Source of the DNA: an uncultured Bacteroidota bacterium
GTDB taxonomy: Bacteria; Bacteroidota; Bacteroidia; Bacteroidales; F082
Direction: 5' to 3'
Assembly: GCA_903891085.1 (NCBI GenBank)
Contig: CAITDJ010000032.1
Location: 1-64,000 of the forward strand
Length of the DNA: 64,000 nt
Under the pieces are notes generated by a model. That model saw only the letters and a list, made by a program, of their open reading frames with translations. It did no database searches and had not been told where the DNA came from. Positions 19,501-29,084 of this stretch are shown here, piece after piece. Positions within the stretch are counted from its first letter, which is position 1, and each line of letters opens with the position of its first letter. The translations under genes were made by a program, and so were the position numbers.

Positions 19501-20238
19501 TCATTTTTGTTTTAGCAAGCGTGAAATTCTCTCAAAATCTTCTTTTTTGCCTAAATCAAACCAATTGCCCTTGTCGTCGATGATGCAGCTTATCTTTTTT
19601 GTTTGGGCAAGCTGTAAATATATGTCAATAATTGAACATTTTCTCACTTCAAAATTCTTTAAAATATGTGGCCGGAGCAGATGAATGCCTGAAAAAGCAA
19701 TGGAATTGTAGTTTTCAGTGAAATCATTGGCCCACTTAATTTCATTGGCTATTTCATTCTTCCATCCTACAAGCAGGTTTTCGTTATTAACAAGTAATTT
19801 ACGGCTACTTTCCCTTTTTTTGCAGAGGAGCACAGCATCCATCTGGCTATTCGAAAATGAAGCATATTGACCGGCTAAATCTGTGTCTGAAACTATATCA
19901 ACATTATGCACCAAAATTGTTTCAGAATCATGGAACAATGGAAGGGCTTTCAAAATGGCTCCGCCTGTATCAAGAAGTAAATGGCTTTCATCTGAGATTT
20001 CAATCTCAGTTTCAAAATTTGAATTTTCTTTTAGATACGAAATAATTTGGTCAGCATGGTGATGAACGTTGATGACAAGGTGATTAAAACCATTGTGTTT
20101 CAATTTGTTGATCACTAATTTGAGTAATGGTTCTCCGTTTATTTCAATAAGTGCCTTCGGTTTGAAAAGGGTCATTTCATTTAGCCGGCTACCCAGGCCG
20201 GCAGCGAGAATCATTGCCGTTTTTCTTAATTTACTCAT
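19501..20238 (-). CDS. Sugar-1-phosphate nucleotidyltransferase, MurU-like
   Basis: A 245-residue single-domain transferase that starts with the signature AMILAAGLGSRLNEMT and FKPKALIEINGEPLL, which binds the NTP phosphates, followed by the metal-binding HNVDIVSDTDL. Its length and lack of a C-terminal beta-helix fit MurU (N-acetylmuramate-1-phosphate uridylyltransferase) better than GlmU or RmlA. The gene downstream of the AmgK-like kinase, on the same strand, supports a kinase-then-uridylyltransferase pair for cell-wall sugar recycling; the exact sugar is inferred. The frame is open to 20259; the ATG at 20236-20238 gives the usual short lead. Confidence 0.78.
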   Translation of the reverse strand: MSKLRKTAMILAAGLGSRLNEMTLFKPKALIEINGEPLLKLVINKLKHNGFNHLVINVHHHADQIISYLKENSNFETEIEISDESHLLLDTGGAILKALPLFHDSETILVHNVDIVSDTDLAGQYASFSNSQMDAVLLCKKRESSRKLLVNNENLLVGWKNEIANEIKWANDFTENYNSIAFSGIHLLRPHILKNFEVRKCSIIDIYLQLAQTKKISCIIDDKGNWFDLGKKEDFERISRLLKQK

Positions 20239-20375
20239 GCTCTTTTGGTGGGTTTGCACAACAATTCTTTATCACTGTCCGATAAACCGCACTTAGAACA
20301 AATAAATGCGAAAAGATCAGTTTTTTTATTTTTTGACTTTGATTTTAACTTACACTTTTTTTTATTTGACATAAA

Positions 20376-21821
20376 TTACTGTAATTCATTATGATGTATT
20401 GTTACCGCTATTTTTGGAAAGTGGGCTTTCACCCACCGAAAGGTTTTTTCAGCAAAAAAAACTGAGCGATGCTGGCCACCGGTACAACCGAAATTTATAA
20501 TCAATGATTTGAACCCCCGTTGGGAATAATTTGTAATACTTTGCTCGCTGATTGCCTTAATATGTTCAAAAAAATGATGAACCTCAATCATAGACTCCAG
20601 AAAATCAATCACATCCTTATCAAGTCCGGTTTGCATTTTGTAACGGTCTTCCCGGCCTGGATTAGGTAATGCCCTGCAATCGAAGACAAATCCACCTCCA
20701 TTTCCTGAAAAATCAGTCGGAATACCTTTCTTCAGATATGAAAAACTGTTGATTTGAACTGTAAGGCTTTTTGCATTTGTTGCAATATTTGACTTGTAAA
20801 GAGCACGTAAACCACCCAATTGATGTATAATGTTTGCGAGTTCAGGATAATTCCCGTCGAAATTGTTTTTTTCATAAAAATCACCGAGGGTGGTCAGTGC
20901 ATAAGGAATACTGTCAATAAAATGAGCCTTTTTCTGAATCAGTCCCCTAAAACCATAAGCCCCCAACACCTGGAAAAGCCGGAGATAAATAAATGAATTG
21001 TAATACTTCATAAATTCGACCTGTTGATACGGAAACTGCTTATTAAGTTCCAACAGGTAATATGACAGCAATTCCTCCCTGATTGAATCCGGTATCTGCG
21101 CTTTAACCTGATAAATAAATGAAACAAGATCATATTGCAACGGTCCTTTTCTACCGCCCTGAAAATCAATAAAATAAGGCTCGTTTTCGTAAATCATAAT
21201 ATTTCGTGATTGGAAATCGCGATACATGAAGTAATTTGAAGGTGCCTGGGAAACAAATTTTGTAAATCTTTGAAAATCATTATACAGCAGTTCATCATCG
21301 TAGATGATTTGGGGATGTAATTTCAAGAAATAATACCTGAAATACTCAAGATCATCCATAATTGCCTTTGATGAGAATTTTGGCGCAGGGTACGCCTTCG
21401 AAAAATCAAGATGTGAATATGCTACTATTTGAAATTGAATCAGGTGTGAAATAATTTGTTTAAACAAAGATTTCAGCTGGGGTGAAAACGTGCCTTCTGA
21501 TAGATTTTCCTGAATCAACGTAAACAGACTGACATTTCCTAAATCACTTTGCAAATAACTGAAATCATCAACTGACCTGATGAGTACTTTGGGTACAGGC
21601 AGATTCATTTCGTCAAATGATTTTGCAAATGCGAAAAAGGCCTGATTTTCATTCAAATTTGGGTTGTAAGTGCCGATAAAAGTTCCAGTAGTTCCTTTTA
21701 TCCTGAAGTATTTTCTCATCGATCCAGATTCGGCCAATGGGCTGATCGATTCACACTTTTCTCCTGTTAAATCAAGATATAACTGTTCAAATAAATGATT
21801 AAACTCTTTTAACGACAACAT
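20376..21821 (-). CDS. AmgK-like sugar kinase fused to RapZ C-terminal domain
   Basis: Residues 1 to about 340 form an aminoglycoside-phosphotransferase-fold kinase of the AmgK type, which phosphorylates MurNAc/GlcNAc at the anomeric position. The nucleotide loop region is SGSMRKYFRI, the catalytic loop is YRDFQSRNIM (D202, N207; Tyr replaces the usual His) and the metal motif is IDFQGG (D219). Residues about 352-481 match the RapZ C-terminal domain, with FDCRALPNPG and NFGCTGGQHRSV (C446, H451, R452). The P-loop N-terminal half of RapZ is absent. In E. coli this RapZ domain binds glucosamine-6-phosphate, so here it may sense an amino-sugar phosphate and tune the kinase. Same strand as the MurU-like gene, about 137 bases upstream of it. 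Confidence 0.85.
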   Translation of the reverse strand: MLSLKEFNHLFEQLYLDLTGEKCESISPLAESGSMRKYFRIKGTTGTFIGTYNPNLNENQAFFAFAKSFDEMNLPVPKVLIRSVDDFSYLQSDLGNVSLFTLIQENLSEGTFSPQLKSLFKQIISHLIQFQIVAYSHLDFSKAYPAPKFSSKAIMDDLEYFRYYFLKLHPQIIYDDELLYNDFQRFTKFVSQAPSNYFMYRDFQSRNIMIYENEPYFIDFQGGRKGPLQYDLVSFIYQVKAQIPDSIREELLSYYLLELNKQFPYQQVEFMKYYNSFIYLRLFQVLGAYGFRGLIQKKAHFIDSIPYALTTLGDFYEKNNFDGNYPELANIIHQLGGLRALYKSNIATNAKSLTVQINSFSYLKKGIPTDFSGNGGGFVFDCRALPNPGREDRYKMQTGLDKDVIDFLESMIEVHHFFEHIKAISEQSITNYSQRGFKSLIINFGCTGGQHRSVFFAEKTFRWVKAHFPKIAVTIHHNELQ

Positions 21822-21948
21822 GATAATAATTTAGAACGTGTACAAATTTACATTTTTTCCAACTCTGAAACTGCACCAGTGTGAGGGCTTTGTAAAATGA
21901 ATTAATTTTGTAGTTTTCCAAAAGTAATAATCTCAATAAATCTGCATC

Positions 21949-22455
21949 ATGGAAGCGAAGAAAACCGCAACTGACATTTTAAAGACTGCTATTTTATTAG
22001 AACGGCGTGGTAAAGCATTTTATACTCAGGTTGCCCGTCAGAGTGAAAGCGAATCAGCAAAAAAAATCTTCGAAATGATGGCCGAAGAAGAAGATGCCCA
22101 CATAAGTTTCCTATCGGAACAGTTTTCTCATTACGAAAAAACACATGAGTTTCTTGCTACTGACGAACATCACGACGTGGATGACACAGAGGCAGTGTTG
22201 ATTCTATCCGAAAAAATTAAGAATGAAATCTCAGCGGCAGGTTTCGAAGCTGCAGCTATTTCAGCGGCCATTGATTTTGAAAACAGGGCGATCGAAGTGT
22301 ATTCGAACCGCGCAGCCGAATCGACCGACAGCCTTGAAAAGAAAATGTACCAGATGCTTGCCGACTGGGAAAAAGGTCACCATCGGTTACTTCACAAATT
22401 AAATGAAGATTTAAAAGAGCAGATTTGGAATGACAATAATTTTTGGCCATTCTGA
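21949..22455 (+). CDS. Ferritin-like diiron protein (rubrerythrin-type without rubredoxin)
   Basis: A 168-residue four-helix protein with two copies of the diiron ligand pattern: E18 with a following EEEDAH (E48, H51), and E111 (DFENRAIEVY) with E141-H144 (DWEKGHH). The overall pattern is that of ferritin-family or rubrerythrin-like erythrin domains, but no CxxC rubredoxin module follows. It probably reduces peroxide or stores iron in the cytoplasm. A TAATTTTG at 21903-21910 could be its -7 box. The PLP enzyme starts 30 bases downstream, so the two may be co-transcribed. Confidence 0.82.
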   Translation: MEAKKTATDILKTAILLERRGKAFYTQVARQSESESAKKIFEMMAEEEDAHISFLSEQFSHYEKTHEFLATDEHHDVDDTEAVLILSEKIKNEISAAGFEAAAISAAIDFENRAIEVYSNRAAESTDSLEKKMYQMLADWEKGHHRLLHKLNEDLKEQIWNDNNFWPF

Positions 22456-22484
22456 TAATAAAGTTTATAAATATATCTAGAGTA

Positions 22485-23666
22485 ATGCAAAATAAGGATT
22501 TAGGTTTCGATTCATTGGCCGTACATGCCGGCAGTTTTGAGGATGCATTGGGAAGTGCCGTTTCACCTATTTATCAAACATCAACCTTTAAATTCGAAAA
22601 TTCTGACCATGGTGCCAGGTGTTTTTCGGGTGAGGAAGAAGGATTTATCTATACCAGAATAGGGAATCCAACGATTGGAGAATTAGAGAAAGCAGTGGCG
22701 GCTCTTGAAAAGGGATATGGAGGAATCGCTACTAGTTCAGGAATGGCCGCAGTGAATACTGTTTATTTGACATATTTGGGAACAGGGAAGCATATCATCG
22801 GGCATCATTCATTGTATGGACCGTCGCGCAGTGTAATTGAAGGATTATACACAAAATTCGGTATCACTTCTTCCTTTGTCGATGCTACCAAAGTGGAAAA
22901 TGTGATTGATGCAATCCGGCCCGAAACAAGTCTTATTTTTCTTGAAACGCCGGCCAATCCTTCGATTGAAATTACTGATATTAAAGCTATTTGTGAAGTG
23001 GCACACAAGCACAATATACCTGTTTGTGTGGACAATACTTTTTGTAGTCCGTATTTGCAAACTCCGCTCGATTTGGGTGCCGATATTGTTGTTCATTCGA
23101 TGACCAAATTCATCAATGGCCATGCCGATGTTGTTGCCGGAATGATTGTTGCAAAAACCAAAGAAATATACAACAAACTTCGGCCTGTGATGATTATCAT
23201 GGGGTGCAATATGGATCCGCATCAGGCCTGGTTGACAAGGAGAGGATTGAAAACACTTGGAATCCGCATCGATCGTGCACAGGAGAATTCAATAAAAGTG
23301 GCGTCATATTTAGAAAACCATCCTAAAGTAGAATGGGTGAAATATCCCGGACTGGAATCACATCCCCAATTTGAATTAGCAAAACAGCAGATGCGCGGAC
23401 CAGGTGCCATGATCAGTTTTGAACTCAAGGGTGGTCTCGAATCGGGTAAAATTATGATGAATAATGTTAAACTGGCTTTACTCGCTGTTTCATTGGGCGG
23501 TATTGAAACACTGATTCAACATCCGGCAAGTATGACCCATTCGAAACTTTCGAAAGATGCCAAAATTGCAGCCGGAATTACTGATGGTTTGGTTCGTTTA
23601 TCGGTAGGTATCGAAAATGTAGAAGATATTATAGCTGATATTGAACAGGCGTTGGCATCTGTATGA
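22485..23666 (+). CDS. Cys/Met-metabolism PLP enzyme (methionine gamma-lyase or cystathionine gamma-synthase/lyase family)
   Basis: A 393-residue fold-type I PLP enzyme from the ATG at 22485 (MQNKDLGFDSLAVHAG); a longer open frame from 22443 would begin inside the previous gene. Motifs include YQTSTFKF, YTRIGNPT, ATSSGMAA, the Asp of VDNTFCSP and the PLP lysine in SMTKFINGHADV. Such enzymes break or form C-S bonds of homocysteine, cystathionine or methionine. The position of the reactive Cys typical of methionine gamma-lyase (YGCT) is YGPS here, so that specific activity is uncertain; cystathionine gamma-lyase or O-acetylhomoserine-type activity is possible. Confidence 0.82.
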   Translation: MQNKDLGFDSLAVHAGSFEDALGSAVSPIYQTSTFKFENSDHGARCFSGEEEGFIYTRIGNPTIGELEKAVAALEKGYGGIATSSGMAAVNTVYLTYLGTGKHIIGHHSLYGPSRSVIEGLYTKFGITSSFVDATKVENVIDAIRPETSLIFLETPANPSIEITDIKAICEVAHKHNIPVCVDNTFCSPYLQTPLDLGADIVVHSMTKFINGHADVVAGMIVAKTKEIYNKLRPVMIIMGCNMDPHQAWLTRRGLKTLGIRIDRAQENSIKVASYLENHPKVEWVKYPGLESHPQFELAKQQMRGPGAMISFELKGGLESGKIMMNNVKLALLAVSLGGIETLIQHPASMTHSKLSKDAKIAAGITDGLVRLSVGIENVEDIIADIEQALASV

Positions 23667-23730
23667 TAAATTGAACCAATCAAAATAAGTTCGGATCACA
23701 AGTTCGTTATTTATTTAATAAATTCGCTTC

Positions 23731-26031
23731 GTGAAAACGGCATCCAACTATATAAACGGATTAGTTATCCTTTTGATTTTCATGATTGTACCCTTTATTT
23801 CACAAGGACAACAGGTAGCACTGGTGTTAAGTGGTGGAGGTGCAAAAGGACTCAGCCATGTTGGTGTTCTTAAAGCATTGGAGGAAAATCAGATACCAAT
23901 CGATTATATTGTTGGAAATTCAATGGGTGCTCTCGTGGGAGCACTATATGCAATTGGATATACCCCTGAAGAGATCGAATTATTCGTTACAAGTAAAGCA
24001 TTCCGTGATTGGGCCAGCGGTAATACCGATGTCGATTTCTACAAATCGCCATTAAACTTTCCTGAATCATCATGGGTAAGTATACCCTTTTCATTACAAA
24101 TAAATTTCAAATCGAGTCTGCCGTCAAGTTTTGTTTCTCCTCATCTGATGGATTTTGCTGTGATGAATTTATTTGCATCAGCCAGCGCTGCAGCTAAATA
24201 TAACTTCGATAATCTGGTCGTTCCATTCCGTTGTGTTGCCTCTGATATAGACTCAACAAAACTGATTGTGTTGAAATCCGGACAGTTAGGATCTTCGGTG
24301 CGCGCATCAACGACTTTTCCTTTTTATATCCGACCCATTCGAATCGATAACCGGCTGCTTTTCGATGGAGGTATGTATAATAATTTTCCAACTGACATTG
24401 CCGAATCAGAGTTTCATCCGGATATAATCATTGGAAGCAAAGCCGCAGGAAACTATCCCCCATCGGAGGAATCAGATATTGTTTCACAAGTGCAAAATAT
24501 GCTGATGCGTAAGGCGGATTTTTCAATTCCTGATGATAAAGGAGTGATCATCGAATCTAAAATGGGTAAAACGGGTGTGCTGGATTTCACCCGAATACAG
24601 ACCTATATTGATAGCGGCTATTCTGCTTCAGTCGCCAATATGGAAAAAGTAAAGGCAATGATTTCTCGTCGCAGTGATGTTGATTCCCTGCGATGTCGCC
24701 GTGAACGCTTTCAATCGATATGTCCGCCGTTGTCATTCGATTCAATCATCATCACCGGTGTTAATTCTAACCAGGCGAATAATATCCGGTCAAGATTGAA
24801 TTTTCATAATAAATATCACACAATCAATGATATAACCAATAAATATTTATCATTGCTGGCAGATGAAAAAATTAGTAATATCTATCCTCAGTTGTATTAT
24901 GATTCGACCAAAATGGATTACAATTTACTGCTTGATGTGACCCTGACCGATAAATTTTTAGCACAATTCGGGGGTAATATTTCATCTTCGGCTTCAAATG
25001 AGGCTTATGTATCATTGAAGTATATGTTTTTGCGAAGTTTTGGTGGTCAGTTTGGATTTAATGGCTACTATGGCCGGTTTTATTCATCGGTCCAATTAAA
25101 TTCAAGAATTGAAATTCCGGGCAGAATGCCCTATTTTGTAGATTTAACAGGTAGTTTATCGAGAAAAGATTATTTCAAGAGTACAAATTATTTTTTTGAG
25201 GATCCGACGCCTGCCTTTTTAATTAGCGATGAAAGCTTTATAGATTTGAAAATTGGCCATACTATCGGAAAATTTGATAAAGTTTCGGTTGGTTTGGGGT
25301 TTGTCAACAGAAATTTCAATTATTATCAGTCGAACAGCTTCACACGAAATGACACGGCAGATAGAACCGATTTCCTTTTTTTAATACCCGGACTGAATTA
25401 TGAGTATAATTCTTTGAATCGTAAACAATTTGCCAATAAAGGGATCCGATTGATGATAAGTGCTAAATATTTTACCGGTTCCGAGACCAATACTCCCGGT
25501 TCAGTCAGTACAAAATCGGATACCTTGAACAGAGATCAACAGTTTTTCCAAGTGAAAATACTATACGATAACTTTTTTGCACATGTAGCACGATTGCATT
25601 TTGGTGTCTTTATGGACGTAACTGCTTCAACCCAGCCATTACTTTACAATACGACAAGTACACTATTATCATCACCTGCTTTTGTTCCATTACCAGAGAT
25701 GCAATCGATGTACCTCGACCGTTACAGGTCATTCAGCTATGTGGGTGCCGGGATGAAAACAATATTAGATTTGTTTAAGAATGCTGATATCAGGGCCGAG
25801 GCATATATTTTTCAGCCATATCAGCGCGTCATCGGTCATGGTGTGGATGTAGAACCAACATTGGGCCCGATTTTATCCGATCCATCTTTCTCGTTCTCAG
25901 CACGTATTGTCTATCACACACCAATAGGACCCGCCAGTTTGAGTTTGAATTATTTCGACCGAACCGGGGATAAACTGGCGATCATGTTCAATTTTGGATA
26001 CCTGATTTTCAACCGGTCGATGTTCGACTGA
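23731..26031 (+). CDS. Patatin-like phospholipase with BamA-type outer-membrane barrel
   Basis: The 766-residue protein starts at a GTG with an export signal (LVILLIFMIVPFISQG). The patatin domain has the oxyanion loop GGGAKG (35-40), nucleophile S64 in GNSMG and catalytic D212 in FDGGMYNNFP. A POTRA-like segment (about 330-400, IIITGVNSNQANNIRSRLNF) and a C-terminal barrel (about 415-766, alternating strands, ending in IMFNFGYLIFNRSMFD) follow. The architecture resembles PlpD-type type Vd autotransporter/phospholipases. It should act on phospholipids at the outer membrane; whether the lipase domain is displayed outside or kept in the periplasm is not decided by the sequence. Confidence 0.88.
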   Translation: MKTASNYINGLVILLIFMIVPFISQGQQVALVLSGGGAKGLSHVGVLKALEENQIPIDYIVGNSMGALVGALYAIGYTPEEIELFVTSKAFRDWASGNTDVDFYKSPLNFPESSWVSIPFSLQINFKSSLPSSFVSPHLMDFAVMNLFASASAAAKYNFDNLVVPFRCVASDIDSTKLIVLKSGQLGSSVRASTTFPFYIRPIRIDNRLLFDGGMYNNFPTDIAESEFHPDIIIGSKAAGNYPPSEESDIVSQVQNMLMRKADFSIPDDKGVIIESKMGKTGVLDFTRIQTYIDSGYSASVANMEKVKAMISRRSDVDSLRCRRERFQSICPPLSFDSIIITGVNSNQANNIRSRLNFHNKYHTINDITNKYLSLLADEKISNIYPQLYYDSTKMDYNLLLDVTLTDKFLAQFGGNISSSASNEAYVSLKYMFLRSFGGQFGFNGYYGRFYSSVQLNSRIEIPGRMPYFVDLTGSLSRKDYFKSTNYFFEDPTPAFLISDESFIDLKIGHTIGKFDKVSVGLGFVNRNFNYYQSNSFTRNDTADRTDFLFLIPGLNYEYNSLNRKQFANKGIRLMISAKYFTGSETNTPGSVSTKSDTLNRDQQFFQVKILYDNFFAHVARLHFGVFMDVTASTQPLLYNTTSTLLSSPAFVPLPEMQSMYLDRYRSFSYVGAGMKTILDLFKNADIRAEAYIFQPYQRVIGHGVDVEPTLGPILSDPSFSFSARIVYHTPIGPASLSLNYFDRTGDKLAIMFNFGYLIFNRSMFD

Positions 26032-26070
26032 TAGTTTTTAAATTAAATCAAAAGATGGCTTTAATAATAG

Positions 26071-26100
26071 TTTGATAAATCGATATAATTTTTATTTTTG
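26071..26100 (+). promoter_or_regulatory. Promoter of the DUF349 gene
   Basis: TTTG at 26071-26074, an 18-base spacer and TATTTTTG at 26093-26100 fit the Bacteroidota consensus. The start codon is 87 bases downstream. Confidence 0.65.
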
Positions 26101-26187
26101 CACCTCATAATTGATAATAATCCCTATCAGTTTGTTTCATCACCATACGAAACATTCAGATAATTACTAACAACATTTTGTAAGATA

Positions 26188-28404
26188 ATGGAAAACCAAG
26201 ACCTTCAACCTGAAACACAGGTTAATGCACAACCCGAAAATCAATCGGAAGATGTACTCATGAATCCTACCGCAGATGTAAACATTACTACTGCTTCAGA
26301 TGAGCCAAAAGAAGTTGACAATCAACAAATTATTACCGAGACCGAAAAAGCTGTCATCATTGATGAAATTCAGTCGACACATCAGTCAGCGACCGAACCA
26401 GTTTTGATTGATGAGGAAAAAGAAATTCCTGGCCTTGATGATGATTCGCAAACTGATGTAAATCAACAGCTTATTACGGATGCTGAAAAATCAGTGATTA
26501 TTGAAGACATTCAATCAACACGACTACCTATTCCTGAAAAAGTGAAAGAGGAAAGCAGTGTACAATCAAAAGAACCGGAAGCCATGAATGAAGTTATTCT
26601 TCCGGTCGGTGATGAACAGGTTGCAGTTGTTGAGCCTTTGCTTGTAATTCACGAATCGGAACACGAGACTGAAGAGGAAGAACTGGAGCATGATTATTCG
26701 GGTTCAAATAAACAGCAACTGGTTGAGATGCTTGAAGAAGCGGTGTTGGATAAGGATGTGTCAAAAATAAAAAACAGTGTTGCTGCCATCAAGGTTTTCT
26801 TTTTGAAACTAAACAAAGAAGATATTGAAAACGAGCTGGATCAGTTTATCAAAGATGGTGGTGATAAAGAAACTTATGCCCACGTGGATGATCCACTGGA
26901 ATTGAGATTCAAAGCTGCCTTCAACATATATAAGGACAACAAAGCCCATCATAACGAAATAATTGAAAAGCAGAAGATTGAGAATCTGAAACATAAAACT
27001 GCTATTCTCGATGAACTTAAAAGCCTGATTTCGTCAGAAGAAACGCTGAAAAAGACGTATGACGAGTTTAAAATTTTACAGGATAAATGGAAAGAAATTG
27101 GTCAGGTTCCGGTAGGGGATATTTCGAATCTTTGGAATTCATACCATTTTCTCGTCGAAAAATTCTTCGACAAGGTTAAGATTAACCGTGAACTGCGTGA
27201 TTTAGATTTGAGGAAGAATCTCGAAGCCAAAATCGAAATTTGTGAAAAAACTGAGGAGTTGCTGTTGGAGCCTTCAGTGATTAAGTCTTTCAAGCTGTTA
27301 CAAAAATATCATGAAGACTGGAAAGAGATCGGACCAGTGCCCCAGGATAAAAAAGACGAAGTTTGGGAGAGGTTTAAAATAGCCACAGATAAAATTAACG
27401 TTATCCGTCGCGAGCATTATGCCTCTATCCACGATGAGCAAATGACACATTATCAGGCGAAACTTGCACTTTGTGAGAAAGCTGAAGAAGTGATAAGTGA
27501 AAGTGTGGAGGGATTAAACGCCTGGCAACAAAAATCAAATGAAATCAGCGATTTATTCCAGGTGTGGAAATCGATTGGTCAGGCTCCGAAAAAACAAAAT
27601 GATGAAGTTTGGATACGTTTCAAGGCTGCCATGGATGTCTTTTTTGAAAATAAAAAAGAATATTTTGGTAAGCTGAAAGAAGTGCAGCTCGAAAACTATA
27701 ACCAAAAGATTAATCTGTGTGCCCAGGCTGAATCGCTTAAAGATAGCACGGACTGGCGAAATACCACAGAGCAGATTAAAAAACTTCAGGAAGATTGGAA
27801 AGCCATTGGACCGGTACCACGCCGCAATTCGGACAAGATATGGAAACGTTTTCGCGCTGCCTGTGACGAGTTTTTCAAAATCAAAGCCGAACATTTTGAT
27901 GGAATGCGTGGAAGGGAAGATGAAAATCTTCAAAAGAAAGAGGAACTCATCAAGCAGATTGAGAGTTTTGAAGTAACAAAGGACAGAACTACTAACCTCG
28001 ATTCGTTAAAAGCTTTCCAACGCTCGTGGATGGAAATCGGGCATGTGCCGATCAAGGTGAAAGATCAGTTGCAAATTACTTACCGTAAGGCAATTGACGC
28101 GTTGTTCGATAAAATGAAAATCACCGAAAAAGAATTCAATGCCGGTGAATACCGTTCTCATTTCGACAACCAGCGCCGTGATACTGATACCGGAGGAAGC
28201 GATGGCATTCGCAGGGAAAGAACTGCATTAAGCCAAAAAATTCAGAAGCTTCGCGAAGAGATTGCACTTTGGGAAAATAATATCGGTTTCTTTGCCAACA
28301 GCAAACAGGCCGATATCATGAAAGCCGAATATGAGAAGAAAATCAATAATGCTAAAAATGATCTCAAACTATTGGAAATCAAACAAAAAGCATTGAAAGA
28401 TTAA
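26188..28404 (+). CDS. DUF349 repeat protein
   Basis: A 738-residue soluble, charged helical protein. Residues 1-180 are acidic and low in complexity and contain a duplicated 28-residue block (about 45-72 and 92-119, both NQQ-IT-EK-VII-IQST). Residues about 260-640 carry five DUF349 units of about 75 residues, each marked by W-x-x-IG-x-(V/A)P (for example DKWKEIGQVP, DWKEIGPVP, DWKAIGPVP). A final coiled coil runs from about 670 to 738. DUF349 proteins are widespread in the phylum with no settled biochemical role. It has its own promoter and terminator, so it is a single-gene unit. Confidence 0.85.
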   Translation: MENQDLQPETQVNAQPENQSEDVLMNPTADVNITTASDEPKEVDNQQIITETEKAVIIDEIQSTHQSATEPVLIDEEKEIPGLDDDSQTDVNQQLITDAEKSVIIEDIQSTRLPIPEKVKEESSVQSKEPEAMNEVILPVGDEQVAVVEPLLVIHESEHETEEEELEHDYSGSNKQQLVEMLEEAVLDKDVSKIKNSVAAIKVFFLKLNKEDIENELDQFIKDGGDKETYAHVDDPLELRFKAAFNIYKDNKAHHNEIIEKQKIENLKHKTAILDELKSLISSEETLKKTYDEFKILQDKWKEIGQVPVGDISNLWNSYHFLVEKFFDKVKINRELRDLDLRKNLEAKIEICEKTEELLLEPSVIKSFKLLQKYHEDWKEIGPVPQDKKDEVWERFKIATDKINVIRREHYASIHDEQMTHYQAKLALCEKAEEVISESVEGLNAWQQKSNEISDLFQVWKSIGQAPKKQNDEVWIRFKAAMDVFFENKKEYFGKLKEVQLENYNQKINLCAQAESLKDSTDWRNTTEQIKKLQEDWKAIGPVPRRNSDKIWKRFRAACDEFFKIKAEHFDGMRGREDENLQKKEELIKQIESFEVTKDRTTNLDSLKAFQRSWMEIGHVPIKVKDQLQITYRKAIDALFDKMKITEKEFNAGEYRSHFDNQRRDTDTGGSDGIRRERTALSQKIQKLREEIALWENNIGFFANSKQADIMKAEYEKKINNAKNDLKLLEIKQKALKD

Positions 28405-28425
28405 ACAGAATTATATTTCATTTAA

Positions 28426-28459
28426 GCGACATCCTGTTATCAGGGTGTCGCTTTTTTTT
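28426..28459 (+). terminator. Terminator of the DUF349 gene
   Basis: Stem GCGACATCCTG / CAGGGTGTCGC (11 pairs with one G-T), loop TTAT, then eight T. The tail is only on the plus side, so it serves the DUF349 gene and not the convergent gene. Confidence 0.88.
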
Positions 28460-28505
28460 AATCCAATTTTACCAATAATTCGGATTACAAGAGTGAAATC
28501 AGGGA

Positions 28506-29084
28506 TTATAATTTAAACCACCTGGCTTCAAGGGTTTTTGCCCTTTTCGAGCAATTATCCATTACTTTTTCTAAAATCAGGTCTTTGTCTTTTATCCTAA
28601 AGGTGTATTGGCCGGGTTCGGTACCGCAACTCTGATCATCGCTCGTAACAATGAAAGTTATCGAATTTCCTTTCACCACATAATGACCTTTCAATGGAAT
28701 CTTTTTTTCAACAGACGGAAAATCGATGAGGAATGTTTCATTATTAAGATTCAGCATGGATCCGTTTATCGTGCTTACCCAGGTACCTTCAAATTCCCTG
28801 GTTATCGGAACTGATTGCACTTCCGGATTATCCTTCATTTCTGTTACTTCCGGCTCTTTTTTTAAGATTTCGGTTGGTTTAACCACCGTCAACGATGGAT
28901 CCTTCACATTGATTTCACTCAGTTTGGGCGCTGCTTTCCGGTCGTTTTTAATATAAAAATAGCTGATCGATAAGGCAACTGCTGCCAACAAAACCACTGT
29001 TATAGTAACGAGTATCAGGGTTCGGATAATTCCGCCTTTTTTACGTTTTCCTGCAGGTGTCGAGGTTTTTCTTCTGGTTGCCAT
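28506..29084 (-). CDS. Unrecognised single-pass membrane protein with C-terminal beta domain
   Basis: I do not recognise this 192-residue protein. A basic N-terminus (RRKTSTPAGKRKKGG) precedes one transmembrane helix (about 20-45), a charged proline-containing linker (50-95) and a C-terminal beta-rich domain (about 97-192) with FEGTWVSTINGS, a strand pattern ending LEARWFKL and two cysteines (SCGTEPG, DNCSKRA) that could form a disulfide in the periplasm. The W-to-W strand layout recalls small lipocalin-like domains, but this is only an impression. It is convergent with the DUF349 gene and divergent from guaA. Confidence 0.6.
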   Translation of the reverse strand: MATRRKTSTPAGKRKKGGIIRTLILVTITVVLLAAVALSISYFYIKNDRKAAPKLSEINVKDPSLTVVKPTEILKKEPEVTEMKDNPEVQSVPITREFEGTWVSTINGSMLNLNNETFLIDFPSVEKKIPLKGHYVVKGNSITFIVTSDDQSCGTEPGQYTFRIKDKDLILEKVMDNCSKRAKTLEARWFKL

